From Stramonita haemastoma (lineage: Eukaryota; Mollusca; Gastropoda; Neogastropoda; Muricidae), in NCBI GenBank assembly GCA_030674155.1, contig CM060317.1:47029635-47047134 (forward strand): a stretch of DNA of 17,500 nt, read 5' to 3'. Positions 8,917-17,149 of this stretch are shown one piece after another (position 1 is the first letter of the stretch; each line of letters starts with the position of its first letter). The translations under genes and the position numbers were made by a program. Below the pieces are notes generated by a model. That model was not told the origin of the DNA. It was given only the letters and a program-made list of their open reading frames with translations, and searched no databases.

Positions 8917-9450
8917 AATGATATTGCCACAATGTAAAAATGTGATTTTTTGGCGTTTCCGATCATCAGTTTCTACAAAGGAACATAAAACTCTACCACA
9001 TCTATCAAAGATGTCAGGCGTTGATCATACCCGGAGGATGCTGGCACCTGCTATGTCGGTCAGACATTTTAAAAAAAGACTAAGGTGTTAGATTTAGGTG
9101 ACAGAAGTATAACGCATCTGCGCCACGCTGATTAGAGAACAATGGCAAGCCGACAGATTCAATCAACAGCATGAAGAGAGCAAAATTAATGTAATCAGAA
9201 GAAAAAACCGGTTTCACGCTCAATGCCAACAAGACCTCATTGCTGGATGTTGTCAGAATCAGTTTCCAAACAGCATGAAAAAAATAAAGGTTCACAAAAC
9301 TCCTTCAGAAAATGTCAAAGACTTTCAGTATAATTATTGGGTCAGTGAAAACAGTTTTACGGATCATGTAATAACGATAATGAAGACAATAAGAAGCATG
9401 GCTAAATGCAAAATGATCCATCAAACAACATACAGAAAGATTGCAGCATC
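8917..9450. other. Complex sequence, no feature recognised
   Basis: This is one of the longer complex, non-repetitive stretches. Frames at 9080-9295 (minus) and 9275-9520 (plus) are open, but the second runs into SINE B and neither has a motif I recognise. Confidence 0.4.
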
Positions 9451-9744
9451 CTTATCTCTGAAGCCGCGCTGTAGTCTAGTGGTTAGGGCGTTGGACTCGT
9501 ATCTAAGGTTGCGGGTTTGATCCCAGCTTTCGGTATGCGTATGTGCCTTGGAAAGGCACTTTACGGCTATTTCTCACCCCACCCAGTGTAAAGGGTACCA
9601 ACCTTGTTTTAGGGTTAACCCTGCGATAGACTGGCGTCCTATCCAGGGGGAGTCTATGACTCTCGTCGCTTAACGCCACAGAAACGGATAAGCACGCTGA
9701 TGAGCCTAGGCTCGGACAGACTGAACTTTTTCTTATCTCCTGAA
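9451..9744 (+). mobile_element. tRNA-derived SINE family B with target-site duplication
   Basis: The element body spans about 9463-9731. A box TAGTCTAGTGG is at 9472-9482 and B box GGTTTGATCCC at 9514-9524. The body holds a perfect hairpin GTGCCTT-GGA-AAGGCAC (9543-9559), a CACCCAGTGTAAAGGGTACC motif (about 9582-9601), CTGGCGTCCTATCCAGGGGG and GATGAGCCTAGGCTC. Flanking direct repeats are CTTATCTCTGAA (9451-9462) and CTTATCTCCTGAA (9732-9744), identical apart from one inserted C. The 3' end is ACTTTTT, not an A tail. It is unrelated in body to family A. From memory, its core resembles a conserved SINE domain widespread in invertebrates. Confidence 0.9.
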
Positions 9745-10013
9745 CAGAAATCATGCAATGCTAGCAATGGCCGTCATGCTAAATGACTAGGAATCCTGAC
9801 ACAAAGAACAGTGATGACACAGAATCAAGCAGTGAGTGGTCTTCAGAAAGCTGCTCAGGATAGATAAAATAGCATAGGAAAGCACACAACACTGGGAACT
9901 GGGAAGCAACACAGCCAAGTGGCATGAGCTGTCGACTGACGAAATGACTAGATGGGTCTGAGAACAAAAAGAGATGAAGACAGCTGACTGGGCAGGCATT
10001 AGTGACCACCATT
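9745..10013. other. Complex sequence, no feature recognised
   Basis: Ordinary composition, with two overlapping minus-strand frames at 9779-10012 of unknown and doubtful meaning. Nothing repetitive was seen. Confidence 0.4.
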
Positions 10014-10357
10014 TAAAAAAAAAATCTTTTATATCGAGGATAATGGGATAAGCACTCTTGTGCTTTTTTTTTTACATCCAGTCCCCGTGTGTATGCAATT
10101 TTGTAAATGTCATCTGTTCCCACCGCACACGATGGCCTTCTCTTACGAAAAGCAGAACAGGATTTAACGTGTGCGCAAGATGTTCTGCGTGCGTTCACAC
10201 ACGGGGCTACGGTTTATAGTCTCATCCGAAAGACTTTTGGGGAGAGTAGAGTTAGCACTGATGTTAACTCCAGGAGAAAAATCTCCACGAACGGGAATCG
10301 AACCCGGGTCGTCAAATTGCGAGTGCAATGTTCTGACCACAAGGCTATCCCGTCCCC
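10014..10357 (-). mobile_element. tRNA-derived SINE family A, copy 3, near full length
   Basis: On the minus strand the A box TAGCCTTGTGG is at 10347-10337 and a perfect B box GGTTCGATTCC at 10304-10294. Then follow GAGTTAACATCAGTGCTAAC, a GATGAGACTATAAACCG segment, CAGAACATCTTGCGCACACG, CGTAAGAGAAGGCCATCGTG, CATACACACGGGGACTGGAT and TATCCCATTATCCTCGATAT, ending in AAAAGATTTTTTTT. The head keeps both Pol III boxes, so this copy could still recruit TFIIIC. I did not find a convincing target-site duplication. Confidence 0.92.
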
Positions 10358-10774
10358 AAGTATGATGTCACCGACAGGTGCACGGGTGGAAATCCTTTAA
10401 ACATCAGAATTCAAAGAGTAATTGCGCCGTGCAGCTGGTTTATGTTCTGTTGTCTGTAACCTGGAATCTAGCGAGCAACAAAAGACAGAATTTCCTTTAG
10501 GTTCGTCTGTGGACTGCTGATTTTTTTTTTAGCAGAATCTCAAATGCAGTCGTCTGTAGACAAGTTTTGCAGAGATATAAAAGTCAACGTAGTGTATTTG
10601 TCTTAACGGTTTTTTTTAACCGATCAATCTTCTGGCCGTATATGCTTTCCTTAATCCTGTTTGTTGGTGGTTTTTTTTGTCAAACCATGTTTTGTTAAAG
10701 TGTATTTTATTTACTAATTTTTTTAATAAGATTTTGATTTGTACCGCAACCTGTCTTTATTTCATTGTTTTATT
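10358..10774. other. Complex to T-rich sequence, no feature recognised
   Basis: The right part, about 10590-10774, is T-rich with several T6-T8 runs. No coding or RNA signal was seen. Confidence 0.4.
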
Positions 10775-10920
10775 TTGAGGGCACTGTAATAAGCATTTGT
10801 GTGCTTTGTTGCATCTAGCCTCCGTTTGTATGCAATTTTGTCAATTTGTCATCAGTTCCTACCTACGCAAATGCCATACTTTTCAAAAGGTATAACAGGT
10901 TTAAGTATGCGCAAAATGTC
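10775..10920 (-). mobile_element. SINE family A, copy 4 (3' fragment, decayed)
   Basis: Read on the minus strand: a decayed TGCGCATACTTAAACCTGTT segment, GGTAGGAACTGATGACAAAT, TTGCATACAAACGGAGGCTA, AGCACACAAATGCTTATTAC. These match the last roughly 150 bases of copy 3. The head is absent. Same orientation as copy 3, about 420 bases away. Confidence 0.75.
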
Positions 10921-10939
10921 GATTGTCTTGAGAGAGATG

Positions 10940-10985
10940 TATATAATTATAATATATGTGTATATATATATCCATAAATATATAT

Positions 10986-11036
<51 letters not shown>

Positions 11037-11048
11037 ATAATATATATG
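10940..11048 (+). repeat. (TA)n block 1
   Basis: Imperfect, then nearly pure TA repeats with AATA and TTATA interruptions. Self-complementary and able to extrude cruciforms. Frames of I and Y are repeat translations. Confidence 0.95.
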
Positions 11049-11053
11049 AATAA

Positions 11054-11116
11054 TCGAGAGAGAGGAGAGAGATAGGAGAGAGAGTGAGTGATGTGTATGT
11101 TGTGTGTGTGTGTGTT
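11054..11116 (+). repeat. Short (GA)n then (GT)n
   Basis: GAGAGAGAGGAGAGAGATAGGA-type units lead to GTGTGTGTGTGTG at about 11101-11114, right after the TA block. Confidence 0.85.
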
Positions 11117-11585
11117 CATGTGCGCGCATAATTGTTCACCACAGTCTATTACAAGCTATGACTTACAAAAAAATTCTAAACAAAATGGCAAAATATTTTG
11201 TACCTGGTCCTATTTCCCCTTCTTGGAAAACTCCCTCTCTATTCATTGTATAACCCTTTGTCCCTTTTCCGCTGGTTTTTTTTTTGTCATATCTGCAGGA
11301 ATGTTTGAGTTCGCGTGCCGTGTCTGTTTGTAAAAGCCCGATGGTTTGCTTGCTGCTCTTGCAATGGGCAGTCATTGTAAGCGGTGAACAAGCCATTTAT
11401 AAACAAACAGCGATTCTGTGAATGATGATCTTTCCCCTTTTCATCAGCTCGCCTTTTCTTGCCTTGTCCGCGCCAGAAAAACCCATCAGCTATGTTTAGC
11501 CCTTTATTCCTCTTCTTTTTTTAGGAATCAATTGAAATGCTCACGCAACAAACAGTAAAAGAAAAAAAACAAGCTCTTTTCCTTG
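11117..11585. other. Complex sequence, no feature recognised
   Basis: Ordinary composition with T- and C-rich patches. Frames at 11088-11333 (plus) and 11163-11396 (minus) show no domain I can name. Confidence 0.4.
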
Positions 11586-11720
11586 TCCTCTGGAATAGAT
11601 TTACTTCTCTTAGTGGCCAAACGTGAGGACGTAATGGTTAACGGTGTTTGTTAAAAAAAGAAAGTTCCTACGTCAGAATCGCTCAGGGCAGATCTGATGT
11701 ATATAGAATTATACACAAAA
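11586..11720 (-). repeat. Dispersed repeat U, copy 1 (no SINE insertion)
   Basis: The reverse complement aligns with 15528-15643 and then, past the SINE, with 16000-16040. Shared pieces are TATACATYAGAT, CCTGAGC, TTCTGA, GGAAC, CACCGTTAA, ACG, CCTC and TGGCC. Over the 32-base stretch from CACCGTTAA to TGGCC, 25 positions agree. The repeat abuts (TA)n block 2 at its outer end. Confidence 0.55.
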
Positions 11721-11730
11721 AGACTTACAG

Positions 11731-11731
11731 A

Positions 11732-11815
<84 letters not shown>

Positions 11816-11823
11816 ATATATAT
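11731..11823 (+). repeat. (TA)n block 2
   Basis: Nearly pure TA repeats, interrupted by TAATA near 11772 and by TTATTATATA near 11810. Confidence 0.95.
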
Positions 11824-12385
11824 GATTGGGGTACTCGCGTTGTCGACACGTCAGTATCCATCCTCAAATGTCCACATCCAACTAGCATCGTACTACTTTT
11901 TATTTAAGGTAATCTGATTAGGTAACAGATTTGCTTGTGAAGTGGTTTTGCACATATGAGTTATACAATCTACCCTCACAACAAACGTGTAATGGTTGAC
12001 GGGGAAAGGTAAATATGTCTGATTGTGTAAGCTCTACACGCGAGTATGAAGAGCATGCACACCTGCCACTGGGCTATTTGAAATACTGTAAACCTGTGTT
12101 CAATACCGGCAGTGGCTATCTTTCAAAGTCCAGGTAAGGTGATCTAGAGCGCACATTGATCATTAATTGACTCATCAACACATACATTAATTTGATGTTT
12201 TCTTGATGTTGAAATATTTTGCATTTCAGTTAGGTTTTTTGTAGAAAATAACTTTTTTTGTACATGATTTGCTATATTTTGAAAAGAGAAAAAAATCTGA
12301 CGCGAAGTCATTCACAGTAGCTGATGTATTTTGAGGAACTGGGAGGACAATAATTTCACAGAAGTTTAGTTCCTGATTAAAAAGT
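11824..12385. other. Complex sequence, no gene recognised
   Basis: No repeat match was seen. A weak B-box-like TGTTCAATACC (12098-12108) lies within a 7-bp inverted repeat (GCCACTG at 12065-12071, CAGTGGC at 12110-12116), but no A box is present upstream. Confidence 0.4.
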
Positions 12386-12387
12386 CT

Positions 12388-12471
12388 CCGCACACGCGCG
12401 CGCGCGTTCGTGCATGCATGTGCGTTGCATGTGTGTGCATGTTGCATGTGTGTGTATGTGTGTGTGTAAGG

Positions 12472-12544
<73 letters not shown>

Positions 12545-12557
12545 GAGAGGGGTACTT
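12388..12557 (+). repeat. Compound (CG)n-(GT/GCAT)n-(GA)n
   Basis: CACACGCGCGCGCGCG at about 12390-12406 leads to GCATGCATGTGCGTTGCATG-type and GT repeats, then (GA)n at about 12472-12549. The alternating CG/GT part has high Z-DNA potential. The GA part has H-DNA potential. Confidence 0.92.
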
Positions 12558-12904
12558 CATGTTTGCTTGAATTCGTGTTCGCATGCTTACGTGTGTGTGC
12601 GTGAGGATGTATGTTTACAAACGTGCTTTCGCACAGCTTATTACCAAGACGCTAAATCGAATAAAAGACAGGCGGGAAAACACGGATTTTTGTCCTTAGA
12701 AGTTCCGATGTTTATGAAGCAAACACTGCAAATTGCAATTAATTCCAACTAAATAGCCATCTTTATTTTTCAGTATTAGCTCTTGTTTAAATCAATGGGA
12801 ATCAAAGACAATGAAAAGGGAAAAGATTTAGATAAGTCAAGACCCTACTGAAAGAAGACAAAAACCCCGACAAAACTCAGGCATAATTATTAGAATGTGT
12901 CGGC
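12558..12904. other. Complex sequence, no feature recognised
   Basis: Ordinary composition apart from a GTGTGTGC patch at 12590. The frame at 12414-12752 begins in the repeat and has no domain. Confidence 0.4.
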
Positions 12905-13246
12905 AAAAGAATGGGAACGGGATAGTTCAATGGTCAGAGCACTCGCTTTCCCCAGCTAAGGTTAAGCAGCATCGAGCATGGAAACCAAGTGGATGGGTTA
13001 CCATTTATACGCCTTTGGGTTCAGTACAGTCCCCCAGTTCACCCAGCTGTAAATGAGTACCTGCCCTCTTTAGGGTCAGGGAAGGTAAGCAGTGAGGGAG
13101 AGGATACGGGCTCCATCCTCAATTGCTGGCCCCTAGAGAAGCTAAGGTCTCTGATCCTCGCTTTCATACGACCACCAAGGTTATGTAACACCTTTACTCT
13201 TTTTTTACCATTACTAGGTGAAAAAATAGTCCAAACAATAGAATGG
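12905..13246 (+). mobile_element. Chimeric SINE family C: tRNA-like head, 5S rRNA-derived segment, conserved core
   Basis: The body spans about 12915-13236. The head GGGAACGGGATAGTTCAATG carries a tRNA A box (TAGTTCAATGG, 12923-12933). At 12960-13002 the sequence follows the middle of 5S rRNA: GTTAAGCAGCATCGAGCATG (12961-12980, the 5S internal A-box region) and TGGATGGGTTACC (12990-13002, the 5S C-box region), with GCCTTTGGG at 13011-13019 as the likely continuation. There is no good tRNA B box. A core follows with CACCCAGCTGTAAATGAGTA (about 13038-13057), the same kind of motif as in SINE B. Direct repeats AGAATGG flank it (12908-12914, 13240-13246; 9 of 10 if extended to the left). The frames at 12989-13255 and 13039-13269 lie inside the element and are not genes. 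Confidence 0.8.
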
Positions 13247-13524
13247 CTCAATTGACACAATTGCCCCACACAGCAGCTTTTTGTTTGTTTGTTTTGTTTT
13301 TTGGGGGAGGGGGGAGCTGTTGCCTATTTTTCTGGTTTCTTACATCGTTTGTCAAGTAGAAGTCAAAGGCATTTCTGAAAAAAGTAGTGCAATGGAATTA
13401 CGAAATATACTAACAAAAATGAACACAAAGGTGGTTCTGGACATAAAGTGAAAAAAGACCAGAGTATGAAAAAAAACACATTTCTGAATCTCATTCATCA
13501 GGAATACAAACGGTCAAATGTTTT
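13247..13524. other. T/G-rich then complex spacer
   Basis: TTTGTTTG motifs and a GGGGGAGGGGGGAG patch at 13302-13315 are visible. Nothing else is supported. Confidence 0.4.
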
Positions 13525-13716
13525 TCGTAGTTGGTGTTTGAATACACGAGCGCTCTTATTTTACCAACAGACGCGTGACAGAGGTACAAAAGTTGGCATT
13601 ACCCACTTGCTGGAACTGTGTGCTATAAGAAAAAAAAGTGAAAAAGAAAACGAGAGTTTCTCAGCACTTCTTGTTATTTGTTTGTGCTCAGATTTCTTCT
13701 CTGTATTTTCTTCCTA
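13525..13716 (+). repeat. Dispersed repeat S, copy 2, left block
   Basis: The counterpart of 497-693. Exact shared segments include CGTGACAGAGGTACA, TGGCATTA and CCACTTGCTG. The frame at 13448-13720 lies mostly in this repeat, and its counterpart in copy 1 is not open, which argues against coding. Confidence 0.6.
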
Positions 13717-13817
13717 TTAAGAAGTCTACGAATTAAAAAAACAACCCTAAGGGAGAAGGTTGGTCAAGATACAGAAGAAAGGGTGAGAAGGTGTCAAATG
13801 TAGGGAACAGAATCCTA

Positions 13818-13832
13818 CCCCCCCCCCCCCCC
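13818..13832 (+). repeat. Poly(C) run, 15 C
   Basis: An uninterrupted C run. Confidence 0.95.
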
Positions 13833-13930
13833 AACAACTTTTTCCTTTTATTTACTCCGATTAAAAAATGGAAAGTTTAAACACAATCTGGCTTATTCAT
13901 TTTCAAATCAGAATTCACGTCATCTAGCTC

Positions 13931-14039
13931 CATTTTCTAGAACACTGACGCAGATATACAGACACACAGACATACACAGACACAGACACACAGATATGCA
14001 TAGACAAACAGACACACATACATACACACACGAGGGGAA

Positions 14040-14087
<48 letters not shown>

Positions 14088-14189
14088 CAGACAGACAGAC
14101 ATACAGATAGAGAGAGAGAAAGATAGATAAAATAATAAATAGATAGATAGATAGATATATAGATAGATAGATAGATAGATAGGGAGAAA

Positions 14190-14222
<33 letters not shown>

Positions 14223-14265
14223 GCCAGACAAACAGACAGACAGACAGAGACAGAGACAAAGACAG
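13931..14265 (+). repeat. Compound microsatellite (CAGA/CACA)-(GT)n-(GACA)n-(GATA)n-(GACA)n
   Basis: CAGACACA-type units at 13950-14035, a GT run at 14041-14078, GAGACAGACAGACA at 14079-14104, GATA units at about 14120-14182, then GACA at about 14190-14260. It lies between the two collinear blocks of repeat S copy 2 and helps to explain why their spacing is longer than in copy 1. Confidence 0.93.
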
Positions 14266-14415
14266 AGTATGGGTTTGTTCCTTCCATAAAACAAAACAAG
14301 CCAATAATTTTGCTAAAAGCATAAAATACTGAATGGATGCAAATGCAAAACCTAAAGACTGGAACATCTTTCAGCGATTTGAACTATTCACCCACATTTT
14401 AAACCACCTACTTAC

Positions 14416-14447
14416 TTACCGAGCCAGCCAGCCAGCCAGCCAGCCTG
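14416..14447 (+). repeat. (GCCA)n short array
   Basis: About six AGCC units at the left edge of the right block of repeat S copy 2. Confidence 0.85.
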
Positions 14448-14451
14448 TCAC

Positions 14452-14815
14452 CTTATCCATCCATAATTATTAACCATTCAACCAATCCCAAAAGAAAAGC
14501 TGAGGTGATGGTGGTAGAGGAAGAAGAAGAAGAGGAGGAGGATGGTGTAAAGGTGAGAAGGGGTAGAAGAAAAGAGAAACTAGAACGAGAAGAAAAAAAA
14601 ACCACAAAAAACAAAAACCAAGGGTGTCACCTGAGATGTGGTCTTCAGTTGTAACAGCCGCCGGCAAAATGGCTATTTGAAACAATTAGCACTTGCAACG
14701 CAACGCTGGTCAATGCAATCCGACCATAAGTACACCAGATTTAGGCTGCAAAACACTTGCACGCTGGAATCTGATCGTGTGCATGCCATAGTTTTCATCT
14801 CCTCATTTCGCGTTC
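14452..14815 (+). repeat. Dispersed repeat S, copy 2, right block, with (GAA)n
   Basis: The counterpart of 1046-1450: ATCCATCCAT, GAGGAAGAAGAAGAAGAGGA, A-rich CCA run, CCTGAGAT, CAGCCGCCGG, ATGGCTAT, GAAACAA, GCAACGCTGGT, GATTTAGGCTG and CTGATCGTGTGC. Divergence is substantial, with many small indels. Confidence 0.6.
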
Positions 14816-14877
14816 ATGAGATTAGATACGTGCAGTCAACTTTCAGATACATGTTTCTAGAGCCAGTAGAGGGCAAG

Positions 14878-14908
14878 GGATGGGGTTAAGGTGGGAGGGG
14901 GAGGGGGG
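14878..14908 (+). other. G-rich block with G-quadruplex potential
   Basis: Runs GGG, GGGG, GGG, GGGGG and GGGGGG with short A or T spacers lie just upstream of the decayed SINE A copy 5. Confidence 0.6.
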
Positions 14909-15175
14909 CCGACAGCTTATGGTTAGAATTTGATTGCCCAGAATGGAACCTACATTCGAGCCGTTACCTGAGACGCCTGTTCAAGAGGATTTTTTTTTTT
15001 TACCTGAAGTTAAGATAAGGGCTGACTCATCCTTCCACCCAAAGTTCTTATGATGAGATTATAAACCGTGGCCCCGATTGCAAACGCATGCAGAACATCT
15101 CGCGTACACGTCAAAACCCATTCTATCTTTCGGGGAGTAAGCTACTCGTACAGATAAAACGGATGACATCACCCC
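14905..15175 (+). mobile_element. SINE family A, copy 5 (decayed)
   Basis: A decayed A box (about 14913-14923, CAGCTTATGGT) and B-box remnant (CATTCGAGCC, 14953-14962) are followed by CCTGTTCAAGAGGATTTTTT, a GAAGTTAAGATAAGGGCTGA segment, ATGAGATTATAAACCGTGGC, GCAGAACATCTCGCGTACAC, TTTCGGGGAGTAAGC and GATGACATCA. The last part of the family body is missing. It is clearly older than copies 3 and 6. Confidence 0.8.
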
Positions 15176-15197
15176 CCTCCACAAAAATAATCAACAT

Positions 15198-15219
15198 CCC
15201 GCCCCTCCCCCTACCCCCC
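15198..15219 (-). other. G-quadruplex candidate on the minus strand
   Basis: The plus strand carries C3, C4, C5 and C6 runs separated by 1, 1 and 2 bases. The minus strand therefore has four G tracts with very short loops. It lies between SINE A copy 5 and R copy 3. Confidence 0.65.
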
Positions 15220-15284
15220 GAAATACAACCAACAAACAAAATAGCCTCTTCAACTGGTACAAAAATAGCAATTTACCCCCGTTC

Positions 15285-15387
15285 CTCGGATAGAGGTATG
15301 AGTTTCACCAATTCCAGATTTTGCGTCTAGGGCCGTTTTTTTCCCCTCACCATTAAGGTAGCTGCATCCTCATTCCGGGGATGAAGT
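15285..15387 (-). repeat. Dispersed repeat R, copy 3
   Basis: Read on the minus strand: GGAATGAGGATGCAGCTACC, TTAATGGTGAGG, CGCAAAATCTGGAATTGGTG, AAACTCATACCTCT and CCGAGGAACG. Same order as copies 1 and 2, and more diverged in the second half. Confidence 0.55.
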
Positions 15388-15527
15388 CAAAACAGAATAC
15401 TAGTGTGAATGCGTTTTTCTTTAAAGACAAATATGACTCTCTGTTTTTACGAGATATCACTAACCTACTCTTTCTTCATCTCAAAGGGAGACAGATGTGG
15501 CTGCTACACATCCAGTGTCAATTTATA
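15388..15527. other. Complex sequence, no feature recognised
   Basis: Ordinary composition between R copy 3 and repeat U copy 2. Confidence 0.4.
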
Positions 15528-16040
15528 TTTACACCAGATTGCTTCGGGTAATTGATGTATACATTAGATTTCACCTGAGCATTTCTGATCGGGGAACACT
15601 TCCCTCCGAGCACCGTTAAGCGTCACGACCTCTCTTGTGGCCATCAAGGGGAACGGGATAGCCTAGTGGTCAGAACATTGCGCTGGCAATTTGACGACCC
15701 GAGTTCGATTCCCGGTCGGGGGGATTTTTTTCCTGGAGTTAACATCAGTACTGACTTCACTCTCCCCAAAAGTCTTTCGTATGAGACTGTAAACCGAGGC
15801 CCCGTGTGTGAACGCAAGCAGAACATCTTGCGCACACGTTGAATTCTGTTCCACTTTCCGTAAGATAGGCCATTGTGTGCCAGTGGAAAAGATGACAACA
15901 TTTGCAAAAAACTGCATACACACGGATAGGATGAAAAAAGCACATGAGCGCTTATTCCATTATCTTCGATAGAAAACAATAAATATAATACAATAAAAAA
16001 TCAAGGTCAGAAAGCTAACCTGACCGAGGAAGAGCGGAAT
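15528..16040 (+). repeat. Dispersed repeat U, copy 2, interrupted by a SINE
   Basis: The flanks of SINE A copy 6 (15528-15643 and 16000-16040) align with the reverse complement of 11586-11720. In copy 1 the sequence passes from TGGCC to ACTAAG without an insertion. Here TGGCC is followed by ATCAAGG, the SINE, and ATCAAGG again. Confidence 0.5.
15643..16006 (+). mobile_element. tRNA-derived SINE family A, copy 6, full length with target-site duplication
   Basis: The body spans about 15650-15999, with a perfect A box TAGCCTAGTGG at 15659-15669 and B box AGTTCGATTCC at 15702-15712. Then come GATTTTTTTCCTGGAGTTAA, CATCAGTACTGACTTC, AAAAGTCTTTCG, TATGAGACTGTAAACCGAGG, AGAACATCTTGCGCACACGT, CCGTAAGATAGGCCATTGTG, CATACACACGG, CATTATCTTCGAT and an A/T tail with AATAAATATAATACAATAAA. 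The 7-base ATCAAGG occurs directly before (15643-15649) and after (16000-16006). Best-preserved copy in the window; three overlapping minus-strand frames are SINE shadows. Confidence 0.93.
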
Positions 16041-16054
16041 TTTTTTTTTTTTTT
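16041..16054 (+). repeat. Poly(T) run
   Basis: About 14 T in a row, starting at about 16041. Confidence 0.85.
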
Positions 16055-16122
16055 AGTGGTCGTTGCGTGAGCAATTCTATTGATTCCCTAAAAGAAGGCT
16101 AAATTCAGCAGTTTTAGTTTTG

Positions 16123-16132
16123 CTTGTGTGTG

Positions 16133-16209
<77 letters not shown>

Positions 16210-16437
16210 GTGTATGTGTGTGTGTGTGCCTCTGTGTGTGTTGTGTGTGTGCGTCGGCCTCTGTGTGTTTGTGTGTGTGTGTTGTGTGTGTGTGTGTGTG
16301 TTGCTCTGTGTGTTGTGTGTGTGTGCGCGCCTCTGTGTGTGTGTGTGCCTGTGTGTGCTGGTGTGTATGTGCTGCTCTGTGTGTGTGCGTGCGTGCTGCG
16401 TGCATGTTGCGTGTGTGTATATGTGTGTGAGTGTTGG
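16123..16437 (+). repeat. Long (GT)n microsatellite with TTGT, GTGC and CTCTGTG variants
   Basis: A pure GT run spans about 16136-16206, and a diverged right half carries a recurring GCCTCTGTGTG or GCTCTGTGTG motif (16227, 16257, 16302, 16329, 16373) at uneven intervals. CVCVCV and THTHTH frames come from it. Confidence 0.95.
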
Positions 16438-17149
16438 TGCAGAAAACACTGGAGAAAAAAAAAAGAGAGAGGGAGTGATGCTTGGGTGAAACATCATCAT
16501 TTAAGGAACCGTGGTTTGTTTGTCAATGCCCTGGTAACTGCTTTCAATGACTAGCTGATTACAGAGCAGTTCACAGACCACAGGGCTTTTCACACACAGA
16601 CACGACACGCCAACACAGACAGACATTCTCACAGACAGACATGGCGGAAATAGTAGAAGAAAGAAAAAGAAAGGAAAACAGCTGCTGAATGAGAAGAGAG
16701 AGTTTTGCTTCTAACCTTGGAGCCAATTGACAAGATGGGAAAAGAAATGTTTTTTGCTTTTGGGTTAGTTTTGCGGATGCTATCTTGAATCACATTAGGA
16801 TCAATTATTGCACAAACATGCGCTTGTGTTTGAAAACATAAGCAAGCACACACACGCACACGTAGGCACACACACTAAGGGGGTGGGGTGTTTGTTGCTT
16901 TGGGTAACAGCTTGCCTTCCATGCTACTTACCCAGGCTGTGTGCTCTAGAGCCTAAAGCGCAACTCCATTGTCTTCCGAGACTGACGGATACCTACTCTA
17001 CTCTATAATCTGTGCTGCCGGTAGTAACATTGCATGAACCAGCACTGCCTTACGTGTGATACCTGTTTCCAAGCAACGGTAAGCGGGCTGTTTAAACTGA
17101 AGACTCCATCTCATCTGACATCAATGTTCTCATCGTTCTCGTGTTGCTG
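16438..17149. other. Complex sequence, no gene recognised
   Basis: A small CAGACA/CACAGA patch lies at 16592-16640 and a CACACGCACACG patch at 16848-16873. The segment 16960-17005 (GCGCAACTCC, CGAGACTGACGGATACC, then CTACTCTACTCTA) could be the 3' end of another SINE with a short CTACT tail, but only one copy is present and I cannot confirm it. Confidence 0.4.

Noticed and set aside
9080..9520. Possible exon or LINE remnant in the complex stretch before SINE B
   Set aside because: Frames are short, run into the SINE, and show no reverse-transcriptase, endonuclease or other motif; splice sites cannot be supported.
12050..12120. Decayed tRNA or SINE head (TGTTCAATACC with flanking GCCACTG/CAGTGGC)
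   Set aside because: No A box at the expected distance and no family body downstream; the inverted repeat is only 7 bp with a 38-base loop.
12950..13020. Candidate 5S rRNA gene
   Set aside because: Only the central part of 5S is present, with indels, and it is joined to a tRNA-like head and a SINE core.
12989..13269. Open frames on both strands with ordinary amino-acid composition
   Set aside because: They lie inside SINE C, including its 5S-derived part, and are therefore non-coding.
15650..15722. Candidate genuine tRNA gene (good A and B boxes)
   Set aside because: The same head and the same roughly 270-base body recur elsewhere in the window, and no clean acceptor-stem closure is seen; it is a SINE head.
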